Positions 14,878-23,286 of a DNA stretch of 37,128 nt are shown in pieces. Every line of letters starts with the position of its first letter. Within the stretch, counting starts at the first letter, position 1. Both the position numbers and the translations under genes were made by a program. The stretch lies in assembly GCA_016198905.1 (NCBI GenBank), contig JACQHR010000006.1, forward strand, positions 1 through 37,128. Direction: 5' to 3'. The stretch comes from Candidatus Omnitrophota bacterium (GTDB lineage Bacteria > Omnitrophota > Gorgyraeia > Aquiviventales > Aquiviventaceae). The notes under the pieces were generated by a model. It made no database searches. It saw only the letters and a list, made by a program, of their open reading frames with translations, and was not told the DNA's origin.

Positions 14878-15981
14878 CTATCGGTACTTCGTATATCGCG
14901 CATCGGCGTCGAGGCGCTTGACGACCTCACGCACCGCTTGCGCGCGATCCGGATGGCAAATCAGCGTCGCCGTGGGCGTGTGGACGATCAGCAAATCCCG
15001 CACCCCAACGGTCGCGACCAAATGATCCTCTGCGCCGACGACCGTGACGTTCGCGCTCTCCACCGCGATCGTCTTGCGCGAGGCTTGGCTAAGCCTCGCC
15101 CACGTATCCCAACTGCCCAGATCGGCCCACGAAAAGCGTCCCTCGACGACGACGCCCCCGTTCAGATGATCCATCACGCCGTGATCAAATGACACCGCTT
15201 CCAGCGCTCGGTAAGCGCTGCGCGCGCGGCGCATCAGCGTCGTCATGCCGGCCGTGCGGCGCGCCGTAGGCCGCGGGTGCAAGCCGCTCGCCAGCGGCAC
15301 AAGCCGCTTCGTATGCTCGGGCAGCCACTCCGTCACGCACTCCAGAAACTTATCCGCCTGCCCGACAAAGATACCGCTGTTCCAATACGTATGCGGCTCT
15401 TGCACCAGCGTATGCGCCAGCGCGGGTGTCGGTTTCTCAATGAATCGAGCCAGGCGGAACACGCGCGGCGACGCCGAGCCAGGCAGCAGCGCCCCGGCCC
15501 GCAGGTACCCTAAGCCCGGATGCGGGTGCGTGGGCCGAATGCCGATCATCGCAATGGTATCTTCCGCCACGGCGTAGCGAATGGCCGCGCGCACCGCCTG
15601 TTGAAACGCCCCCGCATCGCCGATCCAGTGATCCGCCGGCACGACGACCATCACTTGATGCGGGTTGCGCATGGCGACGGCGACCGCGGCGAGCGTAATG
15701 CACGCGGCGGTGTTCTTGATTTGCGGCTCGACGATGACCGCGCCGCGCCGCGCGCGCGGCAGGGCCGCGCGAATCGGCCCGGCTTGCCCCTTCGTCGTCA
15801 CGATCAGCCAGTCGGCCTTCGGCCATGCCGCCTTCAACCGATCGATGGTCGCGCGCAGGAGCGTCTGCGTGCCATCCGGCGAGAGACACACTTTTGGAAT
15901 GGTCGTGCGCACGAGCGGCCACAGCCGCTCACCTTTGCCGCCGGCCATGATGACAAACGTCACCGCCAGTCGTCGGCTCAT
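14878..15981 (-). CDS. manC: Mannose-1-phosphate guanylyltransferase
   Basis: 367 residues, matching the single-domain GDP-mannose pyrophosphorylases without the C-terminal isomerase domain. It makes GDP-mannose from mannose-1-phosphate and GTP. The N terminus has FVIMAGGKGERLWP (nucleotide loop); FIEKP, YWNSGIF and SWADLGSWD are the typical substrate-binding blocks, followed by a left-handed beta-helix-like tail. The activation-loop Lys is in IPKV. The ATG overlaps the trpA stop as ATGA, an operon mixing amino-acid and polysaccharide genes. The assignment as GDP-mannose rather than another NDP-sugar enzyme is likely but not certain. Confidence 0.88.
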   Translation of the reverse strand: MSRRLAVTFVIMAGGKGERLWPLVRTTIPKVCLSPDGTQTLLRATIDRLKAAWPKADWLIVTTKGQAGPIRAALPRARRGAVIVEPQIKNTAACITLAAVAVAMRNPHQVMVVVPADHWIGDAGAFQQAVRAAIRYAVAEDTIAMIGIRPTHPHPGLGYLRAGALLPGSASPRVFRLARFIEKPTPALAHTLVQEPHTYWNSGIFVGQADKFLECVTEWLPEHTKRLVPLASGLHPRPTARRTAGMTTLMRRARSAYRALEAVSFDHGVMDHLNGGVVVEGRFSWADLGSWDTWARLSQASRKTIAVESANVTVVGAEDHLVATVGVRDLLIVHTPTATLICHPDRAQAVREVVKRLDADARYTKYR

Positions 15982-16784
15982 CCCACGGCACTCCTCAGGC
16001 GTTTCACGAATCGCGACGCACGTTGCACCGCATCGTCGCGGCTCGATGCGGCAGCTATCGTCTGCACCAACGCGCTGCCCACAATCACCCCGTCGGCGAT
16101 GCGCGCAACGGTAGCTGCTTGAGCCGGTGTTGCGATCCCGAATCCCACGCAGACCGGTTTGGTCGTCATCCGTTTGAGCTGCCGGATCCCTCGGACCAGA
16201 TCATCGGGGAGTGCGTGGCGAGCGCCGGTCGTGCCGGTCACCGAAACGTAGTAGACGAATCCCTGCGAGGCACGGGCAATCGCGCGCAGTCGATTCGGAG
16301 GACTCGTTGGAGCCGCGAGAAAAATCGTCGCGATGCGTTCCTGTGCCGCCGCGTCTTGCAAGACTCGCCCTTCTTCAACCGGCACATCCGGCACGATCAG
16401 GCCTGAGACGCCGTGCGCATGAGCCGCCTGGAGAAATGAGCGGGGGGACCCGTCGGATCCAAACTGCATGATCGGATTCCAATACGAGAGGCACACGATG
16501 GGCACGCGAAGCTGCGCTTGCACAGACGCAATCGCTTCCAACACACGCGACGGGGTGGCCCCCCGTCGCAGCGCCCGCGCCGAGGCTGCTTGAATTGTCG
16601 GGCCGTCAGCCAGCGGATCAGAAAACGGAATCCCCACTTCGATCACATCGGCCCCGGCGTCTTGGAGGGCCAGCAGCAGCGACGCGGTCGTTGCCAAATC
16701 CGGATCCCCACCCATGACGAACGGAATGAGGACGGCGCGCCGACTCCGTCGCAACCGATTAAATGTGGCGCGCAGGCGTTCCAT
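15978..16784 (-). CDS. trpA: Tryptophan synthase alpha subunit
   Basis: 268 residues, usual length. TrpA cleaves indole-3-glycerol phosphate to indole and glyceraldehyde-3-phosphate. Catalytic Glu is in [16 protein letters not shown] and catalytic Asp in [20 protein letters not shown] and [10 protein letters not shown] form the phosphate site. It overlaps trpB by 26 nt and is coupled to manC by ATGA. Confidence 0.97.
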   Translation of the reverse strand: MERLRATFNRLRRSRRAVLIPFVMGGDPDLATTASLLLALQDAGADVIEVGIPFSDPLADGPTIQAASARALRRGATPSRVLEAIASVQAQLRVPIVCLSYWNPIMQFGSDGSPRSFLQAAHAHGVSGLIVPDVPVEEGRVLQDAAAQERIATIFLAAPTSPPNRLRAIARASQGFVYYVSVTGTTGARHALPDDLVRGIRQLKRMTTKPVCVGFGIATPAQAATVARIADGVIVGSALVQTIAAASSRDDAVQRASRFVKRLRSAVG

Positions 16785-17988
16785 TAGATGTCGACATCAA
16801 TCGCTGAGCCATCGTCTGCACATCTTTATCGCCGCGGCCGGAGAGGCCAAGCACGACGACCGCGTGTCGCCGCAGCCGAGGCGCCAGGCGCGCCAGATAC
16901 GCCAGCGCGTGCGACGGCTCCAACGCCGGCAAAATGCCCTCCAATCGCGCCAACTGCTGCGCGGCGCGCAACGCCCGCGTGTCGTCCACCGCCACGTACT
17001 CGGCGCGCTTCGTCAGTTGGTAATACGCGTGCTCCGGCCCGACTCCTGGATAATCGAGCCCTGCGGAAATGGACTCGGTCGCCAATACTTGGCCGACGCG
17101 ATCTTGCAGTAGTAGACTCTTCGCACCGTGGAGGACGCCGGGCCGGCCTTTGACCAACGTGGCCGCATGGTGACCCGGCGTCAGCGACGTGCCGCCGGCT
17201 TCCACGCCAATGAGTCGCACGCGCCGATCGTCTCGAAACGCGTGGAAAAGTCCGATCGCATTCGAGCCACCGCCCACGCACGCGAGGAGCACATCGGGTA
17301 AGCGATGCTCCGCTTTCAAGATTTGTTGGCGCGCTTCGCGGCCGATCACGGATTGAAAATCTCTGACGAGCATCGGATACGGATGCGGTCCGACAACCGA
17401 GCCGATGCAGTAGTGCGTCGTGCGCACGGTCGTCACCCAGTTGCGGATCGCTTCGCTCGTGGCATCCTTCAGCGTCTTGGTGCCGCCGGTCACCGGGGTC
17501 ACGCGCGCGCCGAGCAGCCGCATGCGTACGACGTTAAGCGCCTGCCGCTGCATGTCCTCCTCGCCCATGAAGACTTCGCACTCAAAACCCAGGAGTGCGG
17601 CAACCGTCGCGGTGGCGACCCCGTGCTGGCCGGCCCCGGTCTCGGCAATGATCCGGTGCTTGCCCATGCGTCGCGCCAGCAGCCCTTGGCCAAGCGTGTT
17701 GTTGATCTTATGGGCCCCAGTGTGGAGCAGGTCTTCACGTTTGAGGTAGATGCGCCGGCCGCCGAGCGCTTGACTTAAGCGCTTAGCGTAGTAGAGCGGA
17801 GTCGGGCGGCCTGCGTACTGGGTCAAGAGCTCGCGCAACTCCCGTTGAAACGCGGGGTCGCGACGCGCCTTCGCATAGGCGCGTTCAAGTTCGTGCAGGG
17901 CGGCCATCACGGTTTCAGGGACGAATTGTCCCCCGAAGGGACCGAAATGACCGCTGCGATCTGGCAGGATTTCTCGTCGGATTCTCAT
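16759..17988 (-). CDS. trpB: Tryptophan synthase beta subunit
   Basis: 409 residues. TrpB condenses indole with serine using PLP. HKINN contains the PLP Lys94; [12 protein letters not shown] and VGGGSNAIG bind the cofactor phosphate. It is of the TrpB1 type that pairs with TrpA, whose gene overlaps its 3' end. The promoter lies directly in front of the ATG and there is no Shine-Dalgarno sequence, so the trpBA-manC transcript may begin leaderless. It lies 4.5 kb from the trpEGDC cluster. Confidence 0.97.
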   Translation of the reverse strand: MRIRREILPDRSGHFGPFGGQFVPETVMAALHELERAYAKARRDPAFQRELRELLTQYAGRPTPLYYAKRLSQALGGRRIYLKREDLLHTGAHKINNTLGQGLLARRMGKHRIIAETGAGQHGVATATVAALLGFECEVFMGEEDMQRQALNVVRMRLLGARVTPVTGGTKTLKDATSEAIRNWVTTVRTTHYCIGSVVGPHPYPMLVRDFQSVIGREARQQILKAEHRLPDVLLACVGGGSNAIGLFHAFRDDRRVRLIGVEAGGTSLTPGHHAATLVKGRPGVLHGAKSLLLQDRVGQVLATESISAGLDYPGVGPEHAYYQLTKRAEYVAVDDTRALRAAQQLARLEGILPALEPSHALAYLARLAPRLRRHAVVVLGLSGRGDKDVQTMAQRLMSTSNGTPARHI

Positions 17989-17997
17989 GAAACATTA

Positions 17998-18026
17998 ATG
18001 GTAACGTAAACCGGTGGGGGTGTCAA
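17998..18026 (-). promoter_or_regulatory. Promoter of trpB, predicted leaderless
   Basis: On the minus strand: perfect -35 TTGACA (18021-18026), 17-bp spacer, -10 TACCAT (17998-18003). The ATG follows 9 nt after the -10 box, placing the transcription start within about 3 nt of it. The 64-bp gap before trpB holds nothing resembling a trp leader peptide or terminator-type attenuator. Confidence 0.65.
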
Positions 18027-18052
18027 ACCAGGTTGGCCCGCGCACACGCCGA

Positions 18053-19066
18053 TCAGCGGGAGAAAAACTTGAGTCGTTTGCCCATCCCGCGCTGGACCGC
18101 TCGTCGGAAGACCTCGGCGGCCAAGGCAATGTCGTGGATGGCCAGGCCGGTGGAGTCGAAGATGGTGATCTCCTGCCGCGTGCGCCGACCGCGTGAGCGT
18201 CCGATCAGAATCTTGCCGAGGGTGGCATGGATGTCGCGCCGATGGAATTGGCCGCGGCTGATCGCTACGTTGATTTCCCCGCCATGAAGCGCTTGCTCGA
18301 TCTCATCGACGACGACCGTGGCGGCTTGCAGAATTTTTGGATCAAGCTCCTGCTTACCCGGCGCATCCGCCCCGATCGCGTTGATGTGCGTGCCCGGCGC
18401 CACCCATGCGCGCTTCACCAAGGGACGATGCGACGGCGTGATCGTCACGAGGATGTCGACTCCGCGAACGCAGCGTTCGATGCTCGTCACCGGCTCGAAG
18501 ACGACGCGCGGCATCTGCCGGCGCATGCGTTGAGCAAACCGCGCCGCCTCACCCCGACGGAATCCCCACACCTTGACGTGTGAGATCCGGCGAACCGCGG
18601 CCAGCGCCAGGAGCTGCGCATCCGCCTGCGCGCCGCATCCAATAAGTCCAACCGTGCGACTGTCTCGACGCGCCAGCACATCGGCTGCGACGGCCGCGGC
18701 CGCCGCGGTGCGCAACTTCGTGATGAGTAGTCCGTCCATGACCGCCAACGGAATGCCGGTCACCGGATCGTTCAGCAGAATCATCGCCATCACCGTCGGC
18801 AACCCATGGGCTGGATTGTGCGGATGCACGTTGACCCATTTCATTCCGCACGCCGCCGGATGTTGTAGGTACGCCGGCATCGCGCGAAAGTCGCTGTCAT
18901 GCGGCAGCGTCAGATACACCTTCGAGGGCATGGTGGCCTCGCCGCGCGCCATCGCCTTGAACGCCTCGCGCACAACGCGAATGGCCACGCGGACGTCGAC
19001 CAGCGCGGCCACGTCCCGCTGAGTCAGGAGCAGCGTCTGATGGCGTGTGTGCGCCTGCCTGATCAT
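18053..19066 (-). CDS. Ornithine cyclodeaminase / mu-crystallin family protein
   Basis: 337 residues. The fold has an N-terminal substrate domain (TQRDVAALVDVRVAI, the usual opening) and a central NAD-binding Rossmann domain with GLIGCGAQADAQL. KWVNVHPHNPAHGLPTV and TKLRTAAAAAVAADVLA match family substrate/cofactor blocks. Members include ornithine cyclodeaminase, alanine dehydrogenase and ketimine reductases; sequence alone does not fix the substrate. It ends 64 nt before trpB, which has its own promoter, and begins 3 nt after the EamA gene. Confidence 0.85.
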   Translation of the reverse strand: MIRQAHTRHQTLLLTQRDVAALVDVRVAIRVVREAFKAMARGEATMPSKVYLTLPHDSDFRAMPAYLQHPAACGMKWVNVHPHNPAHGLPTVMAMILLNDPVTGIPLAVMDGLLITKLRTAAAAAVAADVLARRDSRTVGLIGCGAQADAQLLALAAVRRISHVKVWGFRRGEAARFAQRMRRQMPRVVFEPVTSIERCVRGVDILVTITPSHRPLVKRAWVAPGTHINAIGADAPGKQELDPKILQAATVVVDEIEQALHGGEINVAISRGQFHRRDIHATLGKILIGRSRGRRTRQEITIFDSTGLAIHDIALAAEVFRRAVQRGMGKRLKFFSR

Positions 19067-19069
19067 CGC

Positions 19070-19489
19070 TTACCGTCGCAACAAGAGCGCACCCGCCACG
19101 ACACACACGACACCGAGCGCGCGCGCGGCGGTGAAAGGCTCGCGCAGCACCCACCAGCCAAGGATCGCCGCCACGAGCGGATACGCGCCCGCGACCGGCG
19201 TCACTTGCGAGACGGCGCCGGACTTGAGCGCATGATAGAAGACGAGTTGCCCGACGAAGCTGGCGAGAAATCCGCCGCCGGCCAGCAACGCCATCGACCA
19301 CCAGGGGGCGACGCGCAGCGTAGACCACGGCGCCCAGAGCCATCCAAACACCACCACACCGACGAGCACGCCCATACTGCGCACGAAGACCCCGCTCGTT
19401 GGGCTCATGTACCCGAGTCCGATTTTCTCCATCAACGGGACGACGCCCCAAATGCACGCGGTCAACGCCGCCCACATAAACGCGCTCAT
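19070..19489 (-). CDS. EamA-type transporter, single-repeat (half-size)
   Basis: 139 residues with one EamA repeat of about five transmembrane helices (WAALTACIWGVVPLMEKIG at the start; SGAVSQVTPVAGAYPLVAAILGWWVLREP, the conserved pore-lining block, in the second half). Full drug/metabolite transporters have two such repeats, so this form probably works as a dimer, as proposed for the four-helix SMR proteins and other half-size members. AAAGGGAGAA precedes the ATG. The substrate is unknown. Confidence 0.85.
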   Translation of the reverse strand: MSAFMWAALTACIWGVVPLMEKIGLGYMSPTSGVFVRSMGVLVGVVVFGWLWAPWSTLRVAPWWSMALLAGGGFLASFVGQLVFYHALKSGAVSQVTPVAGAYPLVAAILGWWVLREPFTAARALGVVCVVAGALLLRR

Positions 19490-19508
19490 CGTATTCTCCC
19501 TTTAGGCA

Positions 19509-20246
19509 TCAGCCATGCCGAAATTGTTGCCACAACCGCCGAAACCGGCTCTCATATAAGAGTTGATACAAGCCTTGTTTTTCCGGAAATAAGCGAGCGA
19601 TGTCCTCGCGCAGAGCCGCCTGCTGAATCTCGATATCGATCGGCAGCGCCTCGCCCGTCACGATCATCTCGCAGATCCGATCCGCCTGCTGCTGCAAGGC
19701 GCGCACCGCCTCATCCTCGGCGCACAGCGCCTGCAAACGCGTCGTCAACTCTTCTTCCACCGCCGCACGGTTCGCCGCCGAGAGGGGAATGAGCTCGACG
19801 TCCTTGCGCTGTTTGAGCGTCGTCAGCAACGGGATGGGAGCGACCCCGGCGGTCGCAATGATGGTCGGCCCGCGATCAAACGCGTCTTGCACCGCCTGCT
19901 CAAACCGCTTGGAGCACAGCTCCATCTTGCCCAGCTCGTCCAGAAAGAGCAGGAAGGCATGTTGCATCGCCCGCTGAATGACGGGCACGGCGATATCGTC
20001 GAGCACCGAGACGTTCACGCGATACGGGCCGACGCGATGCCCCGCCGTCCCTTCCAACTGCCGGTGGGCCAGGAGCATCTGCCGGCCATCGAGCGGACTG
20101 AGCCAAAACCCCACGCGCTGCTCGTGCTCCCGCAACTCTTCCGTGAGAAAGCCGTCGATCGGCCGTGACCGCAGCGACTGTACCAGGCGTTTCATGAGAG
20201 TGGTCTTTCCCACCCCGGGGCGGCCTACAATCAGGAGGTGTTTCAT
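19509..20246 (-). CDS. THEP1-like nucleoside-triphosphatase with C-terminal extension
   Basis: 245 residues. The first 175 or so match the NTPase/THEP1 family: Walker A GRPGVGKTT (residues 8-16), GFLTEELRE, then Walker B FLLFLDELGKMEL, and a Thr/Ala-rich strand (PTIIATAG). Family enzymes hydrolyse several NTPs slowly; the role is unknown. The last 65-70 residues (from about AVRALQQQADRI) are an extension beyond the usual length with a charged helical pattern and the ending YESRFRRLWQQFRHG. The neighbours are a TIGR04073-like protein and a transporter. Start by ATG at 20244-20246, no clear Shine-Dalgarno sequence. Confidence 0.82.
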   Translation of the reverse strand: MKHLLIVGRPGVGKTTLMKRLVQSLRSRPIDGFLTEELREHEQRVGFWLSPLDGRQMLLAHRQLEGTAGHRVGPYRVNVSVLDDIAVPVIQRAMQHAFLLFLDELGKMELCSKRFEQAVQDAFDRGPTIIATAGVAPIPLLTTLKQRKDVELIPLSAANRAAVEEELTTRLQALCAEDEAVRALQQQADRICEMIVTGEALPIDIEIQQAALREDIARLFPEKQGLYQLLYESRFRRLWQQFRHG

Positions 20247-20306
20247 GCGGGAGCGTGCTGCGACCCGTACGTCGCTGGTCGCATCAGGATGAGGCCGCGC
20301 GTCGCG

Positions 20307-20735
20307 CTATTCCAACGGCAACGGCCTGCGTTTGGTCTGGTGCTGGAAGTATTCCAGCGTCGGCAGGATCGGGGTGTAGTTCTCCGGATACGGCAGGAAA
20401 AACGTGGCGGTCTCATAGAGGCCCACGCCCGTGCGAACGACGCCCTTGAAGACGCCGTGCGCCAACCCCGTGAAGAAACTCGCCCCGGTATCGCTCGTCG
20501 AATAACGCTGGCCCACATTCAAGGGAATCTCCAGCCAGCCGCCGAGCGCGTTGGAGAGTCCGCGCCCGAGTTTCTCAAACGCCGGATGGAGGTTGTAGCG
20601 GCCGAGGAGCTGGTCAACTTGGTCTTGCCCGCCGTATGGCGAGCGATCGCCTTCGGCCCACCCGCAGGGACCCTGCAGGCTGATCACCAGAAGTCCGGTG
20701 ACGGTGAGCAGCATCCACCACGATCGTCGCGTCAT
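20307..20735 (-). CDS. TIGR04073 family (exosortase system-associated) exported protein
   Basis: 142 residues with an N-terminal signal peptide (about residues 1-27, hydrophobic core WMLLTVTGLLVISL, likely cleavage near GWA-EGD). The mature part has KLGRGLSNALGGWLEIPLN, then TGLAHGVFKGVVRTGVGLYETATFFLP, the blocks that define the TIGR04073 family. That family was named for co-occurrence with exosortase systems; its function is not known. No exosortase or PEP-CTERM protein is in this window. AAGGAGG lies 10 nt before the ATG. It starts one base after radC ends. Confidence 0.8.
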   Translation of the reverse strand: MTRRSWWMLLTVTGLLVISLQGPCGWAEGDRSPYGGQDQVDQLLGRYNLHPAFEKLGRGLSNALGGWLEIPLNVGQRYSTSDTGASFFTGLAHGVFKGVVRTGVGLYETATFFLPYPENYTPILPTLEYFQHQTKRRPLPLE

Positions 20736-20736
20736 C

Positions 20737-21543
20737 TTATTGCGGCCTCCTTCGTCGTGCCGTCACGTGAGTCTGTGGTCGTGGAGCGGCGTTGGAAGCG
20801 CCCGAGGCCTGGGCGTCTCGCATCAGGCCGGCGGCCCGCAGACTCACGACGCCATCCTTGGCCACAATCAGATGATCGAGCACCTCAATGCCCAGCAGGA
20901 TCCCCGCGTCCACGAGCCGAGCCGTCAGTTGCACGTCATGCTCGGATGGGGTCGGGTCTCCCGAGGGGTGATTGTGCGCCACCAGCATCGCGGCGGCGGA
21001 GGCGGCAATGGCTTCCTTGAAAAGTTCGCGGGGATGCACCAGCGTCGCGGAAAGGCTGCCGACGGCGATCGGGCTGAGCCGAATGAGCTGATGCCGGGCG
21101 TTTAAGAGGAGGGCCACGAAGTGCTCTTTCTGTTTATCGAGCAGATGGGGCCGCACAAGACTCGCGGCTGCCTCGAGCGTGTCCACGATGCAGGGGCGCG
21201 CGCCGGTGGTCGCCTGGGCGATACGGCGGGAGAGTTCCACGGCGGCTTTCAACTGGGCGGCTTTCGCAGGACCGATCCCGTGCACGGACGAGAGCTGTTC
21301 CACGGAGGCGTCGGCCAACCCCTGCACGGTGCCAAAGGTGGCGAGCAGCCGACGAGCGGTCACGAGAACGGATTCGCCGGCGATGCCGCGACCCAAGATG
21401 CAGGCCAGCAGTTCCTGCTCGGCCAGGGCTTCAGCGCCTAATCGCGTGAGCCGTTCGCGTGGTCGCTCGGACAGCGGCAGATCGCGCACCGTCAATCGTT
21501 CGCTGACCTCAAGCGTTGTGCGTGACCACATGACTGTTGGCAT
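20737..21543 (-). CDS. radC: RadC-like JAB-domain protein
   Basis: 268 residues from the ATG at 21541-21543; ATG at 21529-21531 (MWSRTTLEVSERL) is an alternative and earlier codons look non-native. An N-terminal helix-hairpin-helix region (LSSVHGIGPAKAAQL) precedes the JAB/MPN domain with the metal motif HNHPSGDPTPSEHD (about residues 195-208). Despite its name its role in DNA repair is unproven. The C terminus has a basic, Ala/Arg-rich tail of about 30 residues beyond the domain (ending THVTARRRRPQ). Confidence 0.92.
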   Translation of the reverse strand: MPTVMWSRTTLEVSERLTVRDLPLSERPRERLTRLGAEALAEQELLACILGRGIAGESVLVTARRLLATFGTVQGLADASVEQLSSVHGIGPAKAAQLKAAVELSRRIAQATTGARPCIVDTLEAAASLVRPHLLDKQKEHFVALLLNARHQLIRLSPIAVGSLSATLVHPRELFKEAIAASAAAMLVAHNHPSGDPTPSEHDVQLTARLVDAGILLGIEVLDHLIVAKDGVVSLRAAGLMRDAQASGASNAAPRPQTHVTARRRRPQ

Positions 21544-21812
21544 CTTACCCAAGTGCGCGGCACTTGTCGAGATGAACGTTCGCGGAGTGACGATCAAGTT
21601 TGGCGGGTCCTGCCGCTGCGCCACCCCCCGTCCGGCCTCGCCCAGCGACTAGCGCGCTGGTGCTGCGACCGAACCGCTGGCGGTGAGGAAGTATCGGAGC
21701 GCGCTGGCGATCCGACCGGGCGGCCGTGGGGGCCTCGGCTCCGCGGCACCCACCACACTTGACCACTACCGTTCGCGGATCCTGTCGCCTGCCTCCGGCG
21801 TCACCCGTCCCA
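21544..21812. other. GC-rich intergenic region between nth and radC with repeat-family sequence
   Basis: The 269 bases contain no convincing ORF, tRNA or promoter. They include GGCGGGTCCTGCC (21602-21614) and a GGGCGGCCGTGGGGGCC stretch (about 21718-21734), which resemble the interspersed repeats at 27259-27320 and 30143-30229. An inverted repeat GTCACCCGTCCCATCATC / GATGATGGGTGAC (about 21799-21832) spans the nth stop codon and may act as its transcript end, though it has no T-run. Confidence 0.5.
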
Positions 21813-22478
21813 TCATCGATGATGGGTGACACCGCGCTTCGCGCACCAGCGCGCCAGCGGGCAGCGGCTGCACCACGGCGAGGTCGGATGGCACAGATGC
21901 TGCCCAAACGAGACGAGCAAGTCGTTGTAGCGTTGCCAGTACCGGCGCGGCAAGCGCGCGCGCAGTGCTCTCTCCGTCTGTTCCGGCGTCGCGGTGCGGA
22001 CGTAGCCCCAGCGATTGCTGATGCGGTGGACGTGCGTGTCCACGCAAATCCCATCCTGCTTGAAGGCCAAGGTGATGACGAGGTTCGCCGTCTTGCGACC
22101 CACGCCTTTGATCGTCAGCAAGTCCTCGAGGGTGGCCGGCACGCGTCCGCCAAAGCGTTCGAGCAGCGTGCGGCAGACCGTGTGCAACGTGCGCGCCTTC
22201 GTCTTATAGAATCCGACCGGATAGATCGCGCGCTCAATCGTCGGGAGGGAGCGCGCGAGCAGTTGCTGCGGGGTGCGCGCCAGGCGAAACAGCCGCTCGG
22301 AGGCCGCATGCGTCGTGGCATCTTTCGTGCGCAGACTGAGCAGACAGCTGATCAGCGTCGTAAACGGGTCCGCTTTGTAGCGGCCCACCACGGGTTCGTC
22401 CCATTGCCGGACGGTGCGCTCCAAGACGCGAATCACAGACGCGATGGTGCGGTTCGTGACCATGGGGGTGAGAGGCAT
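21813..22478 (-). CDS. nth: Endonuclease III
   Basis: 221 residues. This base-excision DNA glycosylase/AP lyase removes oxidised pyrimidines. The helix-hairpin-helix IKGVGRKTAN carries catalytic Lys129, and Asp147 lies in VDTHVHRI. The C-terminal 4Fe-4S loop is complete: C-x6-C-x2-C-x5-C (CHPTSPWCSRCPLARWC). The start could be the ATG at 22476-22478 or Met6. It follows trpC by 28 nt on the same strand. Confidence 0.96.
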   Translation of the reverse strand: MPLTPMVTNRTIASVIRVLERTVRQWDEPVVGRYKADPFTTLISCLLSLRTKDATTHAASERLFRLARTPQQLLARSLPTIERAIYPVGFYKTKARTLHTVCRTLLERFGGRVPATLEDLLTIKGVGRKTANLVITLAFKQDGICVDTHVHRISNRWGYVRTATPEQTERALRARLPRRYWQRYNDLLVSFGQHLCHPTSPWCSRCPLARWCAKRGVTHHR

Positions 22479-22506
22479 TCAACGGGCGGAGCCGTTCGGG
22501 TGAGAG

Positions 22507-23286
22507 TTACCACGTCCCGGCAAAGAGCTCGCGGATCTTCCGCGCCGGATCCGCCGCCACCATGAGGGCTTCGCCGATGAGCAGCGCGTGGACGCCGCGC
22601 CGCTTCATCAGCTGCACGTCGTCCGCGGTCTGGATGCCGCTTTCCGCGACGATCAATTTCCCTGGCGGGATCATGGGCACCAGCCGCTCGGAGAGGCTCA
22701 AGTCGATCTGGAAGGTCTTCAGATCCCGATGATTGATCCCGATCGCGTGCGCGCCGACGCTGAGCGCGAGTTTCAGTTCGCTCTCCTTGTGCACCTCCAC
22801 CAGCGGCTCAATACCCAGGCGATCGGCCGCCTGCATGCATTGGATGAGCTCGCTCTCATTGAGGAGGCGCACGATGAGCAGCACCGCATCGGCCTGGTAG
22901 AACGCCGCTTCATAGACTTGGTAGGGATCGATCACGAAATCCTTACGCAGGACGGGAATCTCGGTGAATTGCTTGGCATCGCGCAGAAAGTCGAGATGGC
23001 CGCCGAAGTAAGTCTCATCCGTCAGGACGGAGAGGGCCGAGGCGCCGGCTTCCTGCAGCGTTTGTCCCAGGCTCACCGGATCAAAGCGCTCGCGCAGCAT
23101 CCCTTTTGAGGGCGACTTGCGCTTGAGCTCCGCGATGAGCGAGAGCCTGCCGGGTTTGGTCAGCGCCTTGCGAAAACTCCGGTCGGCGAGATAGTTCGCC
23201 GTATGCGCCTGCAGATCATCGAGCGGCAGCCGCTCCTTGGCCATGCGGACTTCCTCTTGTTTGGTCATCACGATGTCATCCAGCAT
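22507..23286 (-). CDS. trpC: Indole-3-glycerol phosphate synthase
   Basis: 259 residues, single TIM-barrel domain without a fused TrpF. It closes CdRP to indole-3-glycerol phosphate. IAELKRKSPSKG (catalytic Lys), VLRKDFVIDPYQVYEA, GINHRDLKTF, VAESGI and LIGEALM are the standard blocks. It overlaps trpD by 11 nt. No trpF follows, which breaks the usual order. Confidence 0.97.
   Translation of the reverse strand: MLDDIVMTKQEEVRMAKERLPLDDLQAHTANYLADRSFRKALTKPGRLSLIAELKRKSPSKGMLRERFDPVSLGQTLQEAGASALSVLTDETYFGGHLDFLRDAKQFTEIPVLRKDFVIDPYQVYEAAFYQADAVLLIVRLLNESELIQCMQAADRLGIEPLVEVHKESELKLALSVGAHAIGINHRDLKTFQIDLSLSERLVPMIPPGKLIVAESGIQTADDVQLMKRRGVHALLIGEALMVAADPARKIRELFAGTW

Noticed and set aside
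17989-18052. trp attenuator or leader peptide before trpB
   Set aside because: No short Trp-rich ORF and no alternative terminator hairpins; the predicted transcript has almost no leader. trpE likewise starts 5 nt after hisI.
21544-21812. tRNA or structured RNA between radC and nth
   Set aside because: No TTCGA-type loop, no CCA end, no cloverleaf; the sequence looks like repeat DNA.
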